Shown one piece after another: positions 8,427-18,706 of a stretch of DNA of 64,000 nt. Below the pieces are notes generated by a model. That model saw only the letters and a list, made by a program, of their open reading frames with translations, searched no databases and had not been told where the DNA came from. Numbering within the stretch: the first letter of the stretch is position 1; each line of letters opens with the position of its first letter. The DNA is from Novosphingobium sp. G106 (lineage in GTDB: Bacteria > Pseudomonadota > Alphaproteobacteria > Sphingomonadales > Sphingomonadaceae). The stretch covers positions 1,116,001 to 1,180,000 of the forward strand of contig NZ_JAHOOZ010000001.1 of the NCBI RefSeq assembly GCF_019075875.1. The letters are read 5' to 3'. The translations under genes and the position numbers were made by a program.

Positions 8427-9374
8427 ATGCTGGGCTATGGCGGTGTCATGACCGATGCAGCAGCCAATCCTCGATCGACGGATTCGGTTGAATCACGCCT
8501 GCGCGACGCGCTCGAGCGCGGCGATGCCGTGATCGGCACGGTTTCGCCGGTGCTGCGTCATCTGCTGACCAGCGACGACAGCGGCCTGTTCGCCGATGCG
8601 ATCCTGGCGCGGGTGCGCGGCATGATTGCCGATGTCGCGCGGCAGCTGGTCGATCACATGGGCGGCGGGGAGGCTGACCACGGCGCGCTGGTCGGTGCGC
8701 TGATGGCCAATCCGGCCTTCTTGACCCACCTCCACGCGCTGGTACTCGAATGGCAGCTGACCGAGCGGCTGCAGACGGGGCTCGCGCTCGATCCGGTGCT
8801 GTCACCGCTGCTCCAGGCGTTGATCGCCTCTTCGGATCAGACGACCGCGGCGCTGGCGATGAAGTTCCTCGCCGCACAGGCTCGCTTCGGCCAGGCGCAG
8901 CGCCGCATGCGGCTGCCGCTGACCGAACTGCCCGGTGACCTGCTCCACGGCGCGCTGGTCGCCATGCGCGGCATTGCCGGCGCCGAGGTGGAGGCCGATG
9001 CGCGCGCTGCCGCCGCGGAGACGGCGATCCGCGCCGACTATGGCGAGAGCCGCAGCCGGCTCGGGCTGATCTCGCGCCTCGTCACGGGTATGGGGGCGGG
9101 CGCGGTGGCAGCGCTGTCGATCCACCACGCCGGCGCGGCGATCTTCCTGACCGCCCTCGGCATCGCTTCGGGGCACGATCGCGACCTGGCGACGCTCGCC
9201 ACCAGCGAAACCCAGCGGACGCGGCTTGCGCTGGCGCTTTGCGCTGCCGGCCTCAAACCTTCCGCGATCGAGGAGCAGTTGCTGGCGCTCGATCCCGATG
9301 CCGCGCTGCCCGAAGGGCTGGACCGGCTGACGCCCGATCGCGCCGCGGCGCTTCTGGCCTTGGCGGGGCAATGA
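8427..9374 (+). CDS. Conserved-type hypothetical protein, helical, in pseudo-kinase gene cluster
   Basis: I do not recognise this 315-aa protein. It is mostly alpha-helical and rich in Ala and Leu, without a signal peptide. One weakly hydrophobic segment (about VTGMGAGAVAALSIHHAGAA) lies near residues 215-240. Its codon use and GC match its neighbours. The ATG at 8427 starts 2 bp after the preceding stop; ATG 8448 in the same frame is an equally good start. The stop overlaps the next gene's start by 4 bp (ATGA), so it is almost certainly co-translated with the histidine-kinase-like protein. That suggests the two products work together. Confidence 0.6.
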   Translation: MLGYGGVMTDAAANPRSTDSVESRLRDALERGDAVIGTVSPVLRHLLTSDDSGLFADAILARVRGMIADVARQLVDHMGGGEADHGALVGALMANPAFLTHLHALVLEWQLTERLQTGLALDPVLSPLLQALIASSDQTTAALAMKFLAAQARFGQAQRRMRLPLTELPGDLLHGALVAMRGIAGAEVEADARAAAAETAIRADYGESRSRLGLISRLVTGMGAGAVAALSIHHAGAAIFLTALGIASGHDRDLATLATSETQRTRLALALCAAGLKPSAIEEQLLALDPDAALPEGLDRLTPDRAAALLALAGQ

Positions 9375-10816
9375 ACGTGCCGATGGCCAGCCCCGGAACG
9401 ATCCGCGCGATCAGCGATGGCGCCGATTGCCTCGTCTCCGCCGACAAGGCGATCGCGGCGCTGCAACTGCGCTGCGGCGGCGAGCTGCCGGGGACGATCG
9501 CGGTGCCGGCGCTGCTCGAAGTCGTGCGCAAGGCGCGGCGTTATGGCCTGAAACTGGCGCGGACGATCCAGGCGCAAGACGGCTCGAGCGCGATCACCGC
9601 CTGGGTTGAGGTCGAGCCGATCGCCGGCGAGGATGCCGGCTGCGAGATCCTGCTGCGCAACTGGCAATCGGCCCCGCTCGCCGCCGAAGACGCCGCGGAG
9701 GCCGAGGAGCGCCGCGGCGAGATCGACCGTCATTTCGCCGAACTGACCGCCCGGCTCGATGCCGGGCAGCGCGTGCTGACGGTGGAGGCCGAAGGGCCCG
9801 ACCTCGCGGCACTGGCTGCGGCGATGGAAGCGGGCTTCGGCCGGCCCTGGACCGATTTCGTGGCCATTCCCGGCAACCACCAGCAGCCGATGCACTGGCG
9901 CCTGCTCGACGGCGGCGAAGTCGCGGTGCCGGGCTCGACGCGCTCCTGGCGCGCCAGCCTGTTCCCGCAGCAAGGGCTCGGCGAGGAGCCGGCGGGCTTC
10001 GAGCTGTGCCTCGTCTCGCGCGACCTGCCCACATCGGTACTCGAAGTGCCGCGAAGCAAACCCGTGCCGGCGCGCGACCGCCTGGTCGGCCGCGAGATCG
10101 CGCCGGTGCTGCGCCAGCCGCTCGCGCGGATCATCGCCAATGCCGAGACGATCCGCTCGCGCCTCGCCGGACCGCTGGCAGAGGACTATGCCAACTACGC
10201 CGCCGACATCGCCGCGGCCGGGCAGCACCTGCTGGCCTTGGTCGAGGACCTCAGCGACATGGAAGTGGTCGAGGCCGACGATTTCTCGACCGCGCCCGAC
10301 CGCATCGATCTCGCCGACGTCGCGCGCCAGGCTGCGGGCATCCTCGGCGTCCGCGCGCGGGAAAAGGGCATTACCCTCGATCCGCCGCGTGCAGGCGAGA
10401 GCCTGCCGGCGATCGCCGAGTTTCGGCGCGTGTTGCAGGTGCTGATCAACCTCGTGACCAATGCGATCCGCTATTCGCCCGAGGATTCGCAGGTGTGGAT
10501 CCGGCTCGAGGCCGGCGACGGTGAAGAATCCGGCCGTGCCCGGGTGATCGTCGCGGACCAGGGACCGGGCCTGTCAGAGGCCGATCAGGCGCGCGTCTTC
10601 GAGAAGTTCGAACGGCTCGGCCGCAGCGGCGACGGCGGTTCGGGGCTGGGGCTCTATATCTCGCGGCGCCTGGCACGCGCGATGGGCGGCGACCTGACCG
10701 TCGAGGCGGCGCCGGGGCAGGGCGCGCGGTTCATTCTGGAAGTGCCCGCCGATTTCGGTTCCGCGGAAACGGACGAGGGCGCGTTACCGCCGCCGGCTGA
10801 GCCAGATCAGCACTAG
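9371..10816 (+). CDS. Histidine-kinase-like protein lacking the phospho-accepting histidine
   Basis: A 481-aa soluble protein. The N-terminal 230 residues are PAS-like or unknown, and residues 238-300 are a dimerisation (HisKA-like) domain. The C-terminal HATPase_c domain keeps its ATP motifs: N-box INLVTNAIRYSP, G1 DQGPG and G2 GGSGLGLYIS. In the H-box the sequence is IAPVLRQPLARI, so Pro245 sits where SHELRTPL has His. Autophosphorylation in the usual way should therefore be impossible. Caulobacter DivL (Tyr for His) is a known precedent for a regulatory pseudo-kinase. The start overlaps the preceding stop. The 3' end overlaps the convergent small membrane gene by 33 bp. Confidence 0.78.
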   Translation: MNVPMASPGTIRAISDGADCLVSADKAIAALQLRCGGELPGTIAVPALLEVVRKARRYGLKLARTIQAQDGSSAITAWVEVEPIAGEDAGCEILLRNWQSAPLAAEDAAEAEERRGEIDRHFAELTARLDAGQRVLTVEAEGPDLAALAAAMEAGFGRPWTDFVAIPGNHQQPMHWRLLDGGEVAVPGSTRSWRASLFPQQGLGEEPAGFELCLVSRDLPTSVLEVPRSKPVPARDRLVGREIAPVLRQPLARIIANAETIRSRLAGPLAEDYANYAADIAAAGQHLLALVEDLSDMEVVEADDFSTAPDRIDLADVARQAAGILGVRAREKGITLDPPRAGESLPAIAEFRRVLQVLINLVTNAIRYSPEDSQVWIRLEAGDGEESGRARVIVADQGPGLSEADQARVFEKFERLGRSGDGGSGLGLYISRRLARAMGGDLTVEAAPGQGARFILEVPADFGSAETDEGALPPPAEPDQH

Positions 10817-10981
10817 ACCCACGACTGCCAGTACCGCGCCGTTGATCGCCCATTGCCGGTCGGCCAGCATGAAGCTTTCGGCCGGCCACATAATCAGTCC
10901 GAGGCCCTGCCCGACCCAGAGCAGGCCCATCAGCATCGCGAGGATGCCGAGGAGCCCGACCAGGCCGCGCAGGATGCGCAC
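10784..10981 (-). CDS. Small two-TM membrane protein
   Basis: A 65-aa protein with two hydrophobic helices (about residues 5-26 and 43-60) and a positively charged end (SRRR). I do not recognise a family. The GTG at 10981 is the first plausible start after the gltA stop at 10987 and gives a compact N-terminus (VRILRGLVGLLG). Longer versions would overlap gltA substantially. Tail-to-head placement behind gltA suggests co-transcription. It overlaps the 3' end of the convergent kinase-like gene by 33 bp. Confidence 0.55.
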   Translation of the reverse strand: MRILRGLVGLLGILAMLMGLLWVGQGLGLIMWPAESFMLADRQWAINGAVLAVVGLVLIWLSRRR

Positions 10982-10986
10982 TCGGA

Positions 10987-12270
10987 TTAGCGCTTGTCGA
11001 CCGGCAGATAGTCGCGCTGCGCCGGGCCGGTGTAGAGCTGGCGCGGGCGGCCGATCTTCTGGCCGGGATCGGAGATCATTTCGTTCCACTGCGCCACCCA
11101 GCCGACCGTGCGGGCAAGCGCGAAGAGCGCGGTGAACATCGTCGTCGGGAAGCCGATCGCCGAGAGGATGATGCCCGAATAGAAATCGACGTTCGGGAAC
11201 AGCTTCTTCTCGATGAAGTAGGGATCGCTGAGCGCGATCTCCTCGAGACGCAGCGCGGTCTCGAACAGCGGATCGTTGACCTTGAGCGCATCGAACACCT
11301 CACGGACGGTCTTCTGCATGACCGTCGCGCGCGGATCGTAGTTCTTGTAGACGCGGTGGCCGAAGCCCATCAGGCGGAACGGATCGTTCTTGTCCTTGGC
11401 GCGCTCGATATACTCGGGAATGCGCTCGGGGCGGCCGATTTCCTTGAGCATCTCGAGCGCCGCCTCGTTGGCGCCGCCGTGTGCCGGGCCCCAAAGGCAG
11501 GCGATGCCGGCGGCGATGCAGGCAAAGGGATTGGCGCCCGACGAACCGGCGAGGCGCACGGTCGAGGTCGAGGCGTTCTGCTCATGATCGGCGTGCAGGA
11601 TGAAGATGCGGTCCATCGCCTTCTCGACTGCCGGCACCACCTCGTATTCTTCCGCCGGCACGCCGAAGGTCATGCGCAGGAAGTTGCCCGTGTAGGACAG
11701 CGAGTTGTCGGGATAGAGGAAGGGCTGGCCGACCGAATACTTGTAGGCGGCCGCGGCGATCGTCGGCATCTTGGCGATCAGGCGGTGCGAGCTGATGCGG
11801 CGGTGCACCGGATCGGCGATGTCGGTCGAATCGTGGTAGAAGGCCGAGAGTGCGCCGACGACGCCGCACATTATCGCCATCGGGTGCGCGTCACGGCGGA
11901 AGCCCTTGTAGAAGCTCATCAGCTGCTCGTGCAGCATCGTGTGGCGGGTGATCGTGCGGTCGAACTCGTCGAGCTCGGTCTTGCTCGGCAGTTCGCCGTT
12001 CAGCAGCAGGTAGCTGACTTCCATGAACGACGAATTTTCGGCCAGCTGGCCGATCGGGTAGCCGCGGTGGAGCAGCACGCCCTCGTCGCCGTCGATATAG
12101 GTCAGCGCGCTTTCGCAGCTCGCGGTCGAGGTGAAGCCGGGGTCATAGGTGAACATGCCCGTCTGGCCATAGAGCTTGCGGATGTCGATGACGTCCGGTC
12201 CGATGCTCCCGCTGAGAACCGGATAGTCGAAGTCCTTGCCGCCCGCGGTCAGTTTAGCTTGATTGCCCAC
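10987..12270 (-). CDS. gltA: Citrate synthase (type II)
   Basis: Condenses acetyl-CoA with oxaloacetate to citrate, the entry to the TCA cycle. The 427-aa product has the hexameric type II length with the N-terminal beta-domain found in Gram-negative enzymes. Catalytic regions are visible: [10 protein letters not shown] with the first His, [13 protein letters not shown] with the second His, and [14 protein letters not shown] with the Asp. A good ribosome site (GAGGAG) precedes the GTG start at 12270. It lies only 10 bp downstream of gltX on the same strand, so the pair is probably one transcript. Confidence 0.97.
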   Translation of the reverse strand: MGNQAKLTAGGKDFDYPVLSGSIGPDVIDIRKLYGQTGMFTYDPGFTSTASCESALTYIDGDEGVLLHRGYPIGQLAENSSFMEVSYLLLNGELPSKTELDEFDRTITRHTMLHEQLMSFYKGFRRDAHPMAIMCGVVGALSAFYHDSTDIADPVHRRISSHRLIAKMPTIAAAAYKYSVGQPFLYPDNSLSYTGNFLRMTFGVPAEEYEVVPAVEKAMDRIFILHADHEQNASTSTVRLAGSSGANPFACIAAGIACLWGPAHGGANEAALEMLKEIGRPERIPEYIERAKDKNDPFRLMGFGHRVYKNYDPRATVMQKTVREVFDALKVNDPLFETALRLEEIALSDPYFIEKKLFPNVDFYSGIILSAIGFPTTMFTALFALARTVGWVAQWNEMISDPGQKIGRPRQLYTGPAQRDYLPVDKR

Positions 12271-12280
12271 TCTCTACTCC

Positions 12281-13753
12281 TCAGATTTGTCCTGCTTCGG
12301 GGGTGTCTGCCTGGGCGCCGATCCGCGCCAGACTTTCTTCCCGCCCGAGCAATGTCAGAACATCGAAAATACCCGGTGACGTCGTCTGTCCCGTCAGAGC
12401 CGCTCGTAGCGGCTGGGCGAGCTTGCCAAGGCCCAACCCGATCTCCTCAGCCATTGACTTGAGACTGGCTTCCAGCCCTTCGCTTGTCCAGCCGTTTTCG
12501 CCTGCCAGCCTGTCCCGGATGCGGCCGAGCAGGGTCCGCGCGTCGGGCGTGAGCAGGGCTTCGGCCTTGGCGTCGAGCGACAGCGGCCGCTGAGCGAAGA
12601 GGAAGGCGGCGCTGGCGGCCAGTTCCAGCAGGTCCTTGGCGCGCACCTTGAGGAACGGCATGGCACGGGTCAGCAGGTCGCGATCGAGGTCCGACGCCAC
12701 TTGGCCGTCCATGCGCTCGGCGGCAAGCGCGGCCAGGCGCGCGTCGTCGGCCTCGCGGATATAGTGGCCGTTGAGGTTGAGCAGCTTGGCCGTGTCGAAG
12801 CGCGAGGGGCTCTTGCCGACATGGACGATGTCGAACCACTCGACCGCCTGTTCACGCGCGATGAACTCGTCGTCACCATGGCCCCAGCCGAGCCGCAGCA
12901 GATAGTTGAATAGCGCTTCGGGCAGGATGCCCATGTCATCGCGATAGGCATCGACGCCGAGCGCGCCGTGGCGCTTCGACAGCTTCGCGCCGTCCGACCC
13001 GTGGATCAGCGGCACGTGCGCGTAAATCGGCACGTCCCAGCCCATCCCGTGGATGATCGCCAACTGGCGGAAGGCGTTGTTGAGATGGTCGTCGCCGCGG
13101 ATGACGTGGGTCACGCCCATGTCGTGGTCGTCAACCACCACTGCGAGCATATAGGTCGGCGTGCCGTCGGAGCGCAGCAGGACGAAATCGTCGATCTCGG
13201 CATTGCTGACCGTGACCTTGCCCTGGACGAGGTCCTCGATCACCGTCTCGCCCTCGCGCGGGGCCTTGATGCGCACGACGAAAGGCGCACCGGCCGGGGC
13301 GGTGGCGGGATCGCAATCGCGCCATTCGCTATCGATGCGGAAGGGGCGGCGCTCGGCCTGGGCCTTCTCGCGGCGAGCGGTCAGTTCCTCGGGCGTCAGG
13401 TAGCATTTGTAGGCATTGCCGCCGTCGAGCAGCGCCTGGGCTACTTCTGCATGGCGCTCCGACCGGGCGAACTGGAAAGTGGCGGGCTCGTCGCCGTCGA
13501 TGCCGAGCCAGCGCAGGCCGTCGAAGATCGCCTCGATGGCCGGCTCGGTCGAGCGGGCGCGGTCGGTATCCTCGATACGCAGCAGATACTTGCCGCCGTG
13601 GTGGCGGGCGAACAGCCAGTTGAACAGCGCGGTCCGCGCGCCGCCGATGTGGAGATAGCCGGTGGGCGAGGGGGCGAAGCGCGTGACGACGCGAGAAGCA
13701 CCGGGGCGGCCCTTGGCCGCTCCTGCGCCGCTGTCGCTATCGCTTGCCATCAT
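12281..13753 (-). CDS. gltX: Glutamate--tRNA ligase
   Basis: Class I aminoacyl-tRNA synthetase charging tRNA-Glu (and possibly tRNA-Gln, as in many alphaproteobacteria). The 490-aa product has the HIGH-type motif in [20 protein letters not shown] and the KMSKS-type motif [10 protein letters not shown], with the Glu-specific middle region between them. The start at 13753 is supported by AGGAAGGG just upstream; the frame continues further upstream but would overlap comEC. It is divergent from comEC with only 27 bp between, so promoters must overlap. It is followed by gltA. Confidence 0.95.
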   Translation of the reverse strand: MMASDSDSGAGAAKGRPGASRVVTRFAPSPTGYLHIGGARTALFNWLFARHHGGKYLLRIEDTDRARSTEPAIEAIFDGLRWLGIDGDEPATFQFARSERHAEVAQALLDGGNAYKCYLTPEELTARREKAQAERRPFRIDSEWRDCDPATAPAGAPFVVRIKAPREGETVIEDLVQGKVTVSNAEIDDFVLLRSDGTPTYMLAVVVDDHDMGVTHVIRGDDHLNNAFRQLAIIHGMGWDVPIYAHVPLIHGSDGAKLSKRHGALGVDAYRDDMGILPEALFNYLLRLGWGHGDDEFIAREQAVEWFDIVHVGKSPSRFDTAKLLNLNGHYIREADDARLAALAAERMDGQVASDLDRDLLTRAMPFLKVRAKDLLELAASAAFLFAQRPLSLDAKAEALLTPDARTLLGRIRDRLAGENGWTSEGLEASLKSMAEEIGLGLGKLAQPLRAALTGQTTSPGIFDVLTLLGREESLARIGAQADTPEAGQI

Positions 13754-13780
13754 CGACCCTTCCTGCCCTAACTCTCGTTC

Positions 13781-16090
13781 ATGCTCGAAAGCGCCGCTGC
13801 GCCCGACCAGACAGCCTCTGCCGCCGCCGATGGTCTCGTGCGGGGCGCTGCACTGCAACATCGCCCTTGGCGCAGCCGAAGCGGCTTGTCCAGCATGCTG
13901 CAGCGTGCTGAGCAATTTCTTAGTATGGCCGGCTTCGAGCGAGGACCGTGGCTGGCCGTGGCCTTTGCTGGAGGCATCGCGGCCTGGTTCGCATTAGCCA
14001 ATCGCTGGGAGTGGCTGGCGCTGCTCGCCCTGTGCTGCGCGGTGGCGTTGGCGAGCTTGGCGGGGCTGCGCGGCAACGGTCTTTTTCCCCATCTGCGTCA
14101 GTCGCTGGCGAGCCTGGCCCTGCTCGTCGGCGCGGGGTGCATCGTCGTCTGGGCCAAGTCCGAGCTGGCCGGCGCGCGTCCGATCGAGCGGCCGCTGGTG
14201 GCCGAGATCGCGGGGGTGGTGCTGGATCGCGAGCCCCGGCCGGCGGAGGGTCGCGTGCGGCTGCTGCTGGCGATGCGCGAGCCCGGCAGCGGCCGAGCGA
14301 TCCGCGTGCGGGTGACCGTGCCGATCGAGAACGATAGGCCCGAACTCAGCGAGGGCGCGAGCGTCAGCTTGAAGGCGCGGCTGATGCCGCCCGCGCCGCC
14401 GATGCTGCCGGGCGCCTACGACTTCGCGCGGACCGCCTGGTTCGCCGGGATCGCCGCGACGGGCAGTGCATTGGGGCCGGTGAAGGTGACCAGACCGGGC
14501 GAGGGCGGCGGCTGGCTCGAGCGAACCCAGGCGCGCCTTTCCGGGCACGTCCGGCAGCGGCTCGGTGGTTCGGCCGGTGCGATCGCCACGGCTTTCGCCA
14601 GCGGCGACCGCGGCGCGATCGCCAAGGAAGACGACGAGGCGATGCGCGATGCGGGCCTGAGCCATCTGCTGTCGATCAGCGGGCTGCACGTCAGCGCGGT
14701 GGTCGGCGCGGCCTATCTGGTGGCGCTGCGCCTGCTGGCGCTGTGGCCGTGGTTGGCGCTGCGCGTGCGGTTGCCGCTGGTGGCGGCCGGCGCGGGTGCC
14801 GGGGCCGGCGTGTTCTATACGCTGCTGACCGGGGCCGAGGTGCCGACCGTGCGCTCGTGCATCGGCGCGGTGCTCGTACTGGCGGCGCTGGCGCTGGGGC
14901 GCGAGCCGCTATCGATGCGGATGGTCGCGGTCGCGGCGTTCTTCGTCCTGCTGTTCTGGCCCGAGGCCGTGGTCGGCCCAAGCTTCCAGATGAGCTTCGC
15001 CGCGGTAATCGCGATCGTCGCGCTGCACGGCGCTGCGCCGGTGCGGGCCTTCCTGGCGCCGCGCGAGGAGGGATGGACCATCCACCTGATGCGCCAGTTG
15101 GCGATGCTGCTGGTGACCGGCGTGGTCATCGAGCTGGCGATCATGCCGATCGGCCTGTTCCACTTTCACCGTGCGGGGATCTACGGCGCGCTGGCCAATG
15201 TCGTGGCGATCCCGCTTACGACGGTGGTGACCATGCCGCTGATCGCGCTCGCGCTGGCGCTCGATCTCGTCGGTGCCGGCGCGCCGGCCTGGTGGCTGAC
15301 GGGCAAGTCGCTCGATCTGATGCTTGCTCTGGCGCACTGGGTCGCCGATCAGCCCGGTGCGGTGACGACACTGCCGGCGATGGGGCGAGTCAGCATCGCG
15401 TTGTTCGTCGCCGGCGGGCTCTGGCTGGCGCTCTGGCGCGGCAGGGCACGGCTCTGGGGGCTGGTGCCGGTGCTGATCGCGACCGCCTCGCTGGCGGCAA
15501 TCCGCGCGCCCGACGTGCTCGTCTCGGGCGACGGGCGGCATGTCGGGATCGTCGAAGCGAACGGCGACCTGCTGGTCCTGCGTGAGCAGAAGAGCGAGTT
15601 CGTCCGCGACAACCTGACCGAGCTTGCGGGCATGGACGGCGAACTGCGCCTGCTGGCCGACTGGCCGGGCGCGCTGTGCAACCGTGATTTCTGCGTCGTG
15701 ACGCTGAGCCGCGGTGGCCGCGACTGGCAATTCCTGATCGGGCGCGGCCACGATCCCGTGGCCGAACGCGAGCTCGCCGCCGCCTGCGACCGCGTCGATA
15801 TCGTGATCTCGGACCGGTGGCTACCGAACTCCTGCCGTCCGGCGATACTCAAGGCCGACCGGCGGATGTTGACGCGCACGGGCGGCTTGGCGATCGATCT
15901 GACGCGGCCGGGCGTGACGACGGTGGCCGAGACGCAGGGCGAGCATGGCTGGTGGCAGGTAGCGAAACCGCGGCCGCGTCCGACAATTCCTTCGTCGGCC
16001 CCGCCGGTGAAAGCCCCGTCTTCAAACAGTGCGGCAGTCGGAGACATGAAGCCCAAAGAGCCCGTCGCTCCTGCGAAGGCAGGGGCCTAA
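13781..16090 (+). CDS. comEC: ComEC/Rec2-type DNA uptake channel
   Basis: ComEC forms the inner-membrane channel that passes single-stranded DNA during natural transformation. The 769-aa product has an N-terminal DUF4131-like region with membrane helices. A competence domain with about seven helices follows, including [20 protein letters not shown]. The C-terminal region (after about residue 570) is a shortened form that lacks the HxHxDH motif of the beta-lactamase domain seen in Bacillus ComEC; this is usual in alphaproteobacteria. The last residues (PVAPAKAGA) are encoded by an inverted repeat. The start is uncertain: an internal Met before LQRAEQFL would also serve. Confidence 0.88.
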   Translation: MLESAAAPDQTASAAADGLVRGAALQHRPWRSRSGLSSMLQRAEQFLSMAGFERGPWLAVAFAGGIAAWFALANRWEWLALLALCCAVALASLAGLRGNGLFPHLRQSLASLALLVGAGCIVVWAKSELAGARPIERPLVAEIAGVVLDREPRPAEGRVRLLLAMREPGSGRAIRVRVTVPIENDRPELSEGASVSLKARLMPPAPPMLPGAYDFARTAWFAGIAATGSALGPVKVTRPGEGGGWLERTQARLSGHVRQRLGGSAGAIATAFASGDRGAIAKEDDEAMRDAGLSHLLSISGLHVSAVVGAAYLVALRLLALWPWLALRVRLPLVAAGAGAGAGVFYTLLTGAEVPTVRSCIGAVLVLAALALGREPLSMRMVAVAAFFVLLFWPEAVVGPSFQMSFAAVIAIVALHGAAPVRAFLAPREEGWTIHLMRQLAMLLVTGVVIELAIMPIGLFHFHRAGIYGALANVVAIPLTTVVTMPLIALALALDLVGAGAPAWWLTGKSLDLMLALAHWVADQPGAVTTLPAMGRVSIALFVAGGLWLALWRGRARLWGLVPVLIATASLAAIRAPDVLVSGDGRHVGIVEANGDLLVLREQKSEFVRDNLTELAGMDGELRLLADWPGALCNRDFCVVTLSRGGRDWQFLIGRGHDPVAERELAAACDRVDIVISDRWLPNSCRPAILKADRRMLTRTGGLAIDLTRPGVTTVAETQGEHGWWQVAKPRPRPTIPSSAPPVKAPSSNSAAVGDMKPKEPVAPAKAGA

Positions 16091-16167
16091 CTCGGTTGCC
16101 CTCCTAGACGCTGCCCTCGGCGCAAAGCTGCTAGCTCATCTGGCCCCCTGCCTTCGCAGGGACGACG
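16063..16167. repeat. Inverted repeat at the comEC 3' end (sphingomonad dispersed-repeat type)
   Basis: Arms of about 25 bases (16063-16087 and 16142-16167) are near-perfect reverse complements with the core CCTGCGAAGGCAGG. The spacer is 54 bases. The left arm codes for the last residues of ComEC and supplies its stop codon. The element lies between convergent comEC and lexA and probably ends transcription in both directions. The same core is common between genes of sphingomonads (general knowledge). Confidence 0.75.
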
Positions 16168-16181
16168 AGGTGACACGCGCT

Positions 16182-16880
16182 TCAGTGATAGCGGCGCAGC
16201 AGCCCCGCGAGCTTGCCCTGGACCTCGACTTCGCTGTCGCGGTAGATCTGCGGCTCGTAGGCGGAATTAGCCGGATCGAGCCAGACCATGCCCTTTTCGT
16301 GGCGCAGGTACTTGAGCGTCGCTTCCTCGCCGCGGACCAGCGCGACAACGATCTCGCCGTCACGGGCGGTGTTGGTGCGGCGGATCAGCGCGAAGTCGCC
16401 GTCGAGAATGCCGGCCTCGATCATCGAATCACCCGAGACTTCGAGCGCGTAATGCTCTCCGGGACCGAGCAACGCCGCGGGGACGGGCAGGGTTGCCTGG
16501 CCTTCGAGCGCCTCGATCGGCACGCCCGCGGCGATGCGGCCGTGCAGCGGGAGCTCGATGACGTCGTTCGCCGGTTCGCGCGGTGCCGCCAGTGCGGGCT
16601 TGAGCGCGGTCAGCGCCGTATTGCTGTTGGCCGCGGCCCGAACGGCGGTCTTGCCCGCGCTGATATCCTCGGGCTGCTTGAGTACTTCGAGCGCCCGGGC
16701 ACGGTTAGGCAGGCGGCGGATGAAACCGCGCTCCTCGAGTGCCGAGATCAGCCGGTGCACGCCCGACTTCGACTTGAGGTCCAGCGCTTCCTTCATCTCC
16801 TCGAACGAGGGCGAGACGCCGCTCTCCTCGAGCCGGGTCTGGATGAAACGGATTAACTCGTGCTGCTTGCGAGTCAGCAT
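16182..16880 (-). CDS. lexA: LexA repressor
   Basis: SOS-response repressor that cleaves itself when RecA is activated. The 232-aa product begins with a winged helix-turn-helix ([14 protein letters not shown], then [11 protein letters not shown]). It has the Ala-Gly cleavage site within GRIAAGVPI, the catalytic Ser in SGDSM and the catalytic Lys in [11 protein letters not shown] 16880 is preferred to ATG 16898 because GGGGGAGAG lies about 8 bases upstream and it gives the standard N-terminus. A typical alphaproteobacterial SOS box lies 32 bp upstream, so the gene represses itself. It sits downstream of moeA. Confidence 0.97.
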   Translation of the reverse strand: MLTRKQHELIRFIQTRLEESGVSPSFEEMKEALDLKSKSGVHRLISALEERGFIRRLPNRARALEVLKQPEDISAGKTAVRAAANSNTALTALKPALAAPREPANDVIELPLHGRIAAGVPIEALEGQATLPVPAALLGPGEHYALEVSGDSMIEAGILDGDFALIRRTNTARDGEIVVALVRGEEATLKYLRHEKGMVWLDPANSAYEPQIYRDSEVEVQGKLAGLLRRYH

Positions 16881-16912
16881 CGGCGCACTCTCCCCCATGT
16901 GAGAAGTTCAGT

Positions 16913-16927
16913 GAACGAATGCGGAAC
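16913..16927 (-). promoter_or_regulatory. LexA (SOS) box upstream of lexA
   Basis: Read on the minus strand the site is GTTC-CGCATTC-GTTC, an exact fit to the direct-repeat GTTC-N7-GTTC box recognised by LexA in alphaproteobacteria. It lies 33 bases before the lexA start and just after the moeA stop, so lexA has its own promoter despite being codirectional with moeA. Confidence 0.93.
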
Positions 16928-16963
16928 AATTAAGCAACGATTCGAGTCCCGTCAAGCCATCCC

Positions 16964-18169
16964 TCAGGCGATTCCGCCATTTTCGAGCAGGTAGGCGGTT
17001 ACCGGGTCGCCAGGGTCGGCCGCGGGGGCCTTGGCCAGGCGGTCGATCAGCACGTTGCTGGCGGCGAGCGGCGCGATCGCGCCGCTGTCCTGGATCGCCT
17101 GCGCGGTGACGCTGGTCCCGTCCCAGTTGGCGCGGAGGAATTCGCGGCGCGAACCACCGGCGCGTAGCGGGCTGGCCAGTGTCGTGCGAATGCGGCGGGG
17201 CAGCGGATCGGCGGCGCCGAGCAGCGCGCGCAGCAGTGGCAGCAGGAACAGGAAGGCAGTGACGTGGCTCGACACCGGATTGCCGGGAAGTCCTATTATC
17301 AATTGCTTGCCACGTGTTGCTACGAGAATGGGTTTGCCCGGCTTGATCGCCACGCGCCAGAAGTCGAGCTCTGCGCCCCAGGCTAAAAGCGCCGGGCGAA
17401 CGAGATCGTGATCGCCCACCGAAGCGCCGCCGCTGGTGACGATGACGTCGGCTTCCGATGCTCGTTCGAGTGCGGCGGCGAGGGAGTCCATCTGGTCCGG
17501 CACCGGACCGATCCGCTCGACCTCGCAGCACAGCGCGCGCGCCATGGCGGCGAGCATCATGCCGTTGCTCGCGGGAACCTGGTGTGCGGCGCAGGATTCG
17601 AAATCGAGTGCCAGTTCGTCGCCGCTGTCGAGCACGGCGACGCGCGGTGCACGGCGCACGGCGAGGTGGCTGTGCCCGGCGGAAATTGCGAGCGCAGCCT
17701 GGGCCGGGCCGATCCGCGTGCCGGCGGCGAGGACTTCTCCGCCGAGCGCGAAATCGAGACCGCAGCGGCGGATATGCTTGTCCTCAGGCTGCGGCGCCTC
17801 GCCGGTCAGTGTCAAGCGATCGCCCTCACGCGCGAGGTCTTCCTGGAGGATCACCACGCTCGCGCCGGCGGGCATCACGGCGCCGGTCGAGATGCGTGCT
17901 GCTGTTCCGGGGCGGACTTCGCCGGCGTAGGGGTGGCCCGCCGCGCTCTCGCCGATCACGTGCCACGGCCCGGCGAGGTCGCCCCCGGCCATGGCATAGC
18001 CGTCCATGGCCGAGAGATCGGCGGCGGGCTGGGTGCGGCGCGCTCCGACGGGCTGGGCGAGATAGCGTCCTAGCGCACCCTCGACGTCGACGTGCTCGAT
18101 CGGCAGCGGGGTTGCCAGAGCGAGCAGGCGCGCCTGGGCTTCCTCGAGCGGCAGCGGTGGTTCCTTCAC
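16964..18169 (-). CDS. moeA: Molybdopterin molybdenumtransferase MoeA
   Basis: Inserts molybdate into adenylylated molybdopterin, the last common step of molybdenum cofactor synthesis. The 401-aa product shows the MoeA features [10 protein letters not shown] near residues 50-60, the GAVMPAGAS segment, the MoCF-biosynthesis motif [11 protein letters not shown] and the [12 protein letters not shown] region. The start overlaps the moaC stop by 4 bp (ATGA), so the two are co-translated. Together with lexA, trpC and comEC it forms a gene order widely kept in alphaproteobacteria. Confidence 0.95.
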   Translation of the reverse strand: MKEPPLPLEEAQARLLALATPLPIEHVDVEGALGRYLAQPVGARRTQPAADLSAMDGYAMAGGDLAGPWHVIGESAAGHPYAGEVRPGTAARISTGAVMPAGASVVILQEDLAREGDRLTLTGEAPQPEDKHIRRCGLDFALGGEVLAAGTRIGPAQAALAISAGHSHLAVRRAPRVAVLDSGDELALDFESCAAHQVPASNGMMLAAMARALCCEVERIGPVPDQMDSLAAALERASEADVIVTSGGASVGDHDLVRPALLAWGAELDFWRVAIKPGKPILVATRGKQLIIGLPGNPVSSHVTAFLFLLPLLRALLGAADPLPRRIRTTLASPLRAGGSRREFLRANWDGTSVTAQAIQDSGAIAPLAASNVLIDRLAKAPAADPGDPVTAYLLENGGIA

Positions 18170-18651
18170 AGTTCCGCCTTCCAGTCGCCGGACTTGCCGC
18201 CGCGTTTCTCGATCAGCCGCACGTCTTCGATCACCATGCCCTTGTCGACCGCCTTGGCCATGTCGTAGATTGTCAGGAGTGCGATGGAAGTTGCTGTCAT
18301 AGCTTCCATTTCGACACCGGTCTTGGCGGTCAACGAGGTCGTAGCCGTGGCGCGGACGGCGCCTTCCTCGAAAGCGAAATCGACCGTCACCGCGTCGAGT
18401 GCCAGCGGGTGGCAGAGCGGGATCAGTTCGCCGGTCTTCTTGGCCGCCATGATTCCGGCGATCCGCGCCGCGGCGAGCACGTCGCCTTTGGGCACTTCCC
18501 CGTCGCGGATGGCGGCCAGTGCCTGCGGCGACATGCGGATGCGGCCCGAGGCGATAGCCACGCGCTGCGTCGCAGCCTTGCCGCCGACGTCGACCATGCG
18601 CGCGTTGCCCTGGTTGTCGAGATGGGTGAGTTGGTTCTTGTTATCGGTCAT
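18166..18651 (-). CDS. moaC: Cyclic pyranopterin monophosphate synthase MoaC
   Basis: Converts the MoaA product to cyclic pyranopterin monophosphate, the first intermediate of molybdenum cofactor synthesis. The 161-aa product has the expected length and the strongly conserved motifs [27 protein letters not shown] and [20 protein letters not shown]. The ATG at 18651 starts the standard sequence [12 protein letters not shown]; longer reading frames upstream have no family match. It is followed by moeA with a 4-bp overlap. MoaA is not in this window. Confidence 0.95.
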   Translation of the reverse strand: MTDNKNQLTHLDNQGNARMVDVGGKAATQRVAIASGRIRMSPQALAAIRDGEVPKGDVLAAARIAGIMAAKKTGELIPLCHPLALDAVTVDFAFEEGAVRATATTSLTAKTGVEMEAMTATSIALLTIYDMAKAVDKGMVIEDVRLIEKRGGKSGDWKAEL

Positions 18652-18706
18652 CGTCCATCCAGCGAAGCAAGGACCCGGGCGCCGCGCAAGAACAAAAGCG
18701 CATCGG

